A stretch of DNA of 64,000 nucleotides from Azoarcus sp. PA01 (GTDB taxonomy: Bacteria > Pseudomonadota > Gammaproteobacteria > Burkholderiales > Rhodocyclaceae). The stretch lies in NCBI GenBank assembly GCA_001274695.2, contig LARU01000004.1, positions 1,178,001-1,242,000 of the forward strand, read 5' to 3'. Shown piece after piece: positions 62,065 through 64,000 of this stretch (within the stretch, counting starts at the first letter, position 1; every line of letters starts with the position of its first letter). The position numbers and the translations under genes are program-made. Under the pieces are notes generated by a model. It worked only from the letters and a program-made list of their open reading frames with translations, did not search any database and was not told the DNA's origin.

Positions 62065-63777
62065 ATGACCTCGCTCCCGCCGCTGCTCGGCCGTCTGCTC
62101 CCCTTCCTCGCCTGGCGTCGGCAATGGTCGGCGGCGTCGCTGCGAGGCGACCTGATCGCCGGCATCACGGTTGCGCTGATGATGATCCCGCAGTCGCTGG
62201 CCTACGCACAGCTCGCCTCGCTGCCCCCTCATGTCGGGCTTTACGCCGCGCTGCTGCCGGCCATCGTCGCGGCACTCTTCGGCTCGTGCGCGCAGCTGTC
62301 GACCGGCCCCGTCGCGCTGACGTCGATCCTCACCGGCGCGAGCCTGCTGCCGTTCGCCGATCCGGCGTCCCCCGCTTTCCTGACGCTGGCGATCCTGCTC
62401 GCGCTGCTGTCAGGCTTCATCCAGCTGGCCCTCGGTGCGCTGCGCGCCGGCTGGCTGCTGAATCTGCTTTCCCGCCCGGTGATGACCGGCTTCATCAACG
62501 CAGCAGCCCTGATCATCGGGCTGTCGCAGCTGCCGGCGCTGCTCGGCGTGGTAATGCCGCAGTCGACGCATTTCCTGGTCGACTTCTGGACGGCGCTGGG
62601 AGCCCTCGGCACCGCGCATCCGCTGTCGGCGGCTTTCGGCGCAGGATCGCTGCTCGCACTGCTGCTGCTCAGGCGTTTTGCGCCACGATTCCCGGCGGTA
62701 TTGATCGTCGTCGCCTGCGCAACCGCGACTTCGGCGGCAGTCGGCTACGGGTCGCGAGGGGGCGCGGTCGTCGGAGCGATTCCGGCCGGCCTCCCCGTCC
62801 TCGGCGTTCCGGAATTCGACTGGAATGCGGCGGTCGCGCTGATCCCGGCCGCATTCGTCATCGCGCTGGTGAGTTTCATGGAAGCGACTTCGAGCGCCAA
62901 GCTGATCTCCGGAAAAAGTGGCCAGGACTGGGATCAGAACCAGGAACTCATCGGCCAGGGGTTGGCGAAACTCACCGCGGCGATCAGCGGCGCGCTGCCG
63001 GTCAGCGCGTCGTTCTCGCGCTCGGCGCTCAACTACGTCTCCGGCGCGAGGAGCGGGCTCTCGTCGCTGTTCGCCGCCGCGTGCGTGCTCGTGACGCTGC
63101 TCTACCTCACGCCGCTCCTGTGGCACCTGCCCAAGGCGGTGCTCGCGGCAATCATCCTGCATGTCATCACCGGCCTGATCGATTTCCGCGCGCTCGCCCG
63201 CGCTTGGCAGGCCGGGCGCGACGACGGCCTCGCCTCGACGCTCACCTTCGTCGGCACGCTGGTGTTCGCGCCGAACATCCAGAACGGCGTCCTCGCAGGA
63301 CTGCTGCTGTCGCTGGCGTTGATGCTCTACCGCGAGATGCGCCCGCGCACGGCGCTGCTCGGCCTGCATCCCGACGGCACTTATCGCGATCTCGCCCGCT
63401 TCGGACTCGAGCATCCCGACCCTGCCATCGTCATCCTGCGCTTCGACAGCCCGCTCACGTTCGTCACCGCTGCGGCCTTCGAGCGCGCCGTGCTCGCCGC
63501 GGCGGCCACCCACTCCGGCGTGCACACCGTGCTGATCTCCGCCGCGGGCATCAACACGATCGATGCGACCGGCCTGCACACGCTCTCGCTGCTCATCGAG
63601 CGCCTGCGCGGAACGAACAGGAACCTGGCTTTCTGCGGCCTGAAAAAACAGGTCATCGACGTGATGCAGAAAACCGGCCTGTGGCTGAGGCTCGGTTCGC
63701 ACGCCGACTACCGCACCGAACACCAAGCCCTCGAAGCGCTGCGCCAGGACGCCCCGGAAGTCGCGCCGAAGCGCTGA
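62065..63777 (+). CDS. SulP-family anion transporter with STAS domain
   Basis: This 570-residue transporter has about 11 membrane segments beginning with the SulP signature ([36 protein letters not shown]) and ends in a cytoplasmic STAS domain (about 440-555; [26 protein letters not shown]). The family carries sulfate, bicarbonate or dicarboxylates; the substrate here is not known. The ATG at 62065 is chosen since the upstream in-frame part has no membrane character. Confidence 0.9.
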   Translation: MTSLPPLLGRLLPFLAWRRQWSAASLRGDLIAGITVALMMIPQSLAYAQLASLPPHVGLYAALLPAIVAALFGSCAQLSTGPVALTSILTGASLLPFADPASPAFLTLAILLALLSGFIQLALGALRAGWLLNLLSRPVMTGFINAAALIIGLSQLPALLGVVMPQSTHFLVDFWTALGALGTAHPLSAAFGAGSLLALLLLRRFAPRFPAVLIVVACATATSAAVGYGSRGGAVVGAIPAGLPVLGVPEFDWNAAVALIPAAFVIALVSFMEATSSAKLISGKSGQDWDQNQELIGQGLAKLTAAISGALPVSASFSRSALNYVSGARSGLSSLFAAACVLVTLLYLTPLLWHLPKAVLAAIILHVITGLIDFRALARAWQAGRDDGLASTLTFVGTLVFAPNIQNGVLAGLLLSLALMLYREMRPRTALLGLHPDGTYRDLARFGLEHPDPAIVILRFDSPLTFVTAAAFERAVLAAAATHSGVHTVLISAAGINTIDATGLHTLSLLIERLRGTNRNLAFCGLKKQVIDVMQKTGLWLRLGSHADYRTEHQALEALRQDAPEVAPKR

Positions 63778-63792
63778 TTCCACTTTGTTTTC

Positions 63793-63822
63793 TTGCACCC
63801 ACCCGGGCTTCTGCGATACCAT
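63793..63822 (+). promoter_or_regulatory. Sigma70-type promoter of rpmB
   Basis: TTGCAC and TACCAT are separated by 18 bp in an AT-rich patch after the transporter stop, about 40 bp before the rpmB start. The match is fair and the position suits a ribosomal protein operon. Confidence 0.5.
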
Positions 63823-63860
63823 CCGAGGTTTTCCGAAATCCGAATTCCCTGGAGCATCGT

Positions 63861-64000
63861 ATGGCTCGCGTCTGTCAAGTGACCGGTAAAGCACCGATGG
63901 TGGGAAACAACGTTTCCCACGCTAATAACAAAACCAAGCGCCGCTTCCTGCCGAACCTGCAAAACCGCAGGTTCTGGAGCGAATCCGAAAACCGCTGGAT
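63861..64000 (+). CDS. rpmB: 50S ribosomal protein L28 (cut by window edge)
   Basis: The first 46 codons match L28: [20 protein letters not shown], followed by [23 protein letters not shown] precedes the ATG. The gene runs off the right end; rpmG usually follows it. Confidence 0.96.
   Translation, partial: MARVCQVTGKAPMVGNNVSHANNKTKRRFLPNLQNRRFWSESENRW

Overview
The window is high-GC DNA, gene-dense and organised in long overlapping operons. The protein set (a betaproteobacterial-style flagellar regulon driven by sigma54 and sigma28, pntAA/AB/B, glcCDEF, ispB next to tRNA-Pro, rlmM, rpmB) suggests a Rhodocyclales betaproteobacterium of the Azoarcus/Aromatoleum type. That assignment is inference from protein resemblance and gene order; no rRNA is present.

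Layout. 1-4.4 kb: the 5' end of a TonB-dependent receptor with a Fur-like box, a manganese catalase followed by a ZIP metal transporter, a 5'-truncated Rpn-family nuclease/transposase, and a ccdAB-type toxin-antitoxin pair. 4.5-39.4 kb: one large flagellar regulon. It holds flagellin, cap and chaperones (fliC, flaG, fliD, fliS, fliT), a short second fliK-like gene with an FlhB-tail-like gene, a ycgR-type c-di-GMP brake, fliE, the two-component pair fleS-fleR, the basal-body/export operons fliFGHIJ and fliKLMNOPQR, the rod/hook operon flgBCDEFGHIJKL on the opposite strand, and divergent flgA, flgM and flgN. flhA, flhB, flhF, fleN, fliA, mot and che genes are not in the window. 39.6-43.5 kb: an exported retropepsin-like protease, a PRC-barrel protein, and a compact ECF sigma / zinc-type anti-sigma / periplasmic sensor operon preceded by an unknown exported protein. 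43.5-51.5 kb: tRNA-Pro, ispB, ugpQ, ugpB without its permease genes, a small lipoprotein, rlmM, rhlE and a PAS-only protein. 51.6-64 kb: the pnt transhydrogenase, corA, a PP2C phosphatase, a MaoC-like hydratase, the glycolate oxidase operon with its GntR regulator and an extra small membrane protein, a SulP transporter, and the start of rpmB.

The flagellar control logic can be read from the DNA. Three sigma54-type -24/-12 elements lie before fliE, fliK and flgB. The enhancer-binding regulator FleR, with an intact GAFTGA loop, is encoded beside them. Sigma28-type promoters precede fliC and flgM. This matches a sigma54-then-sigma28 cascade with FlgM as the checkpoint.

The less ordinary items are: three REP-like hairpin elements in flagellar intergenic gaps, two of them with locus-specific inverted arms; a 37-codon in-frame relic of vapBC that keeps a perfect operator palindrome; an approximately 220-residue tandem duplication inside flagellin; ugpB joined directly to ugpQ; a 56-codon membrane protein overlapping glcD and glcE; a CnrX-like sigma/anti-sigma system with an unknown exported partner; and a PP2C gene whose 3' end is antisense to corA. 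I found no CRISPR array, phage, complete insertion sequence or clearly new multi-gene defence system.
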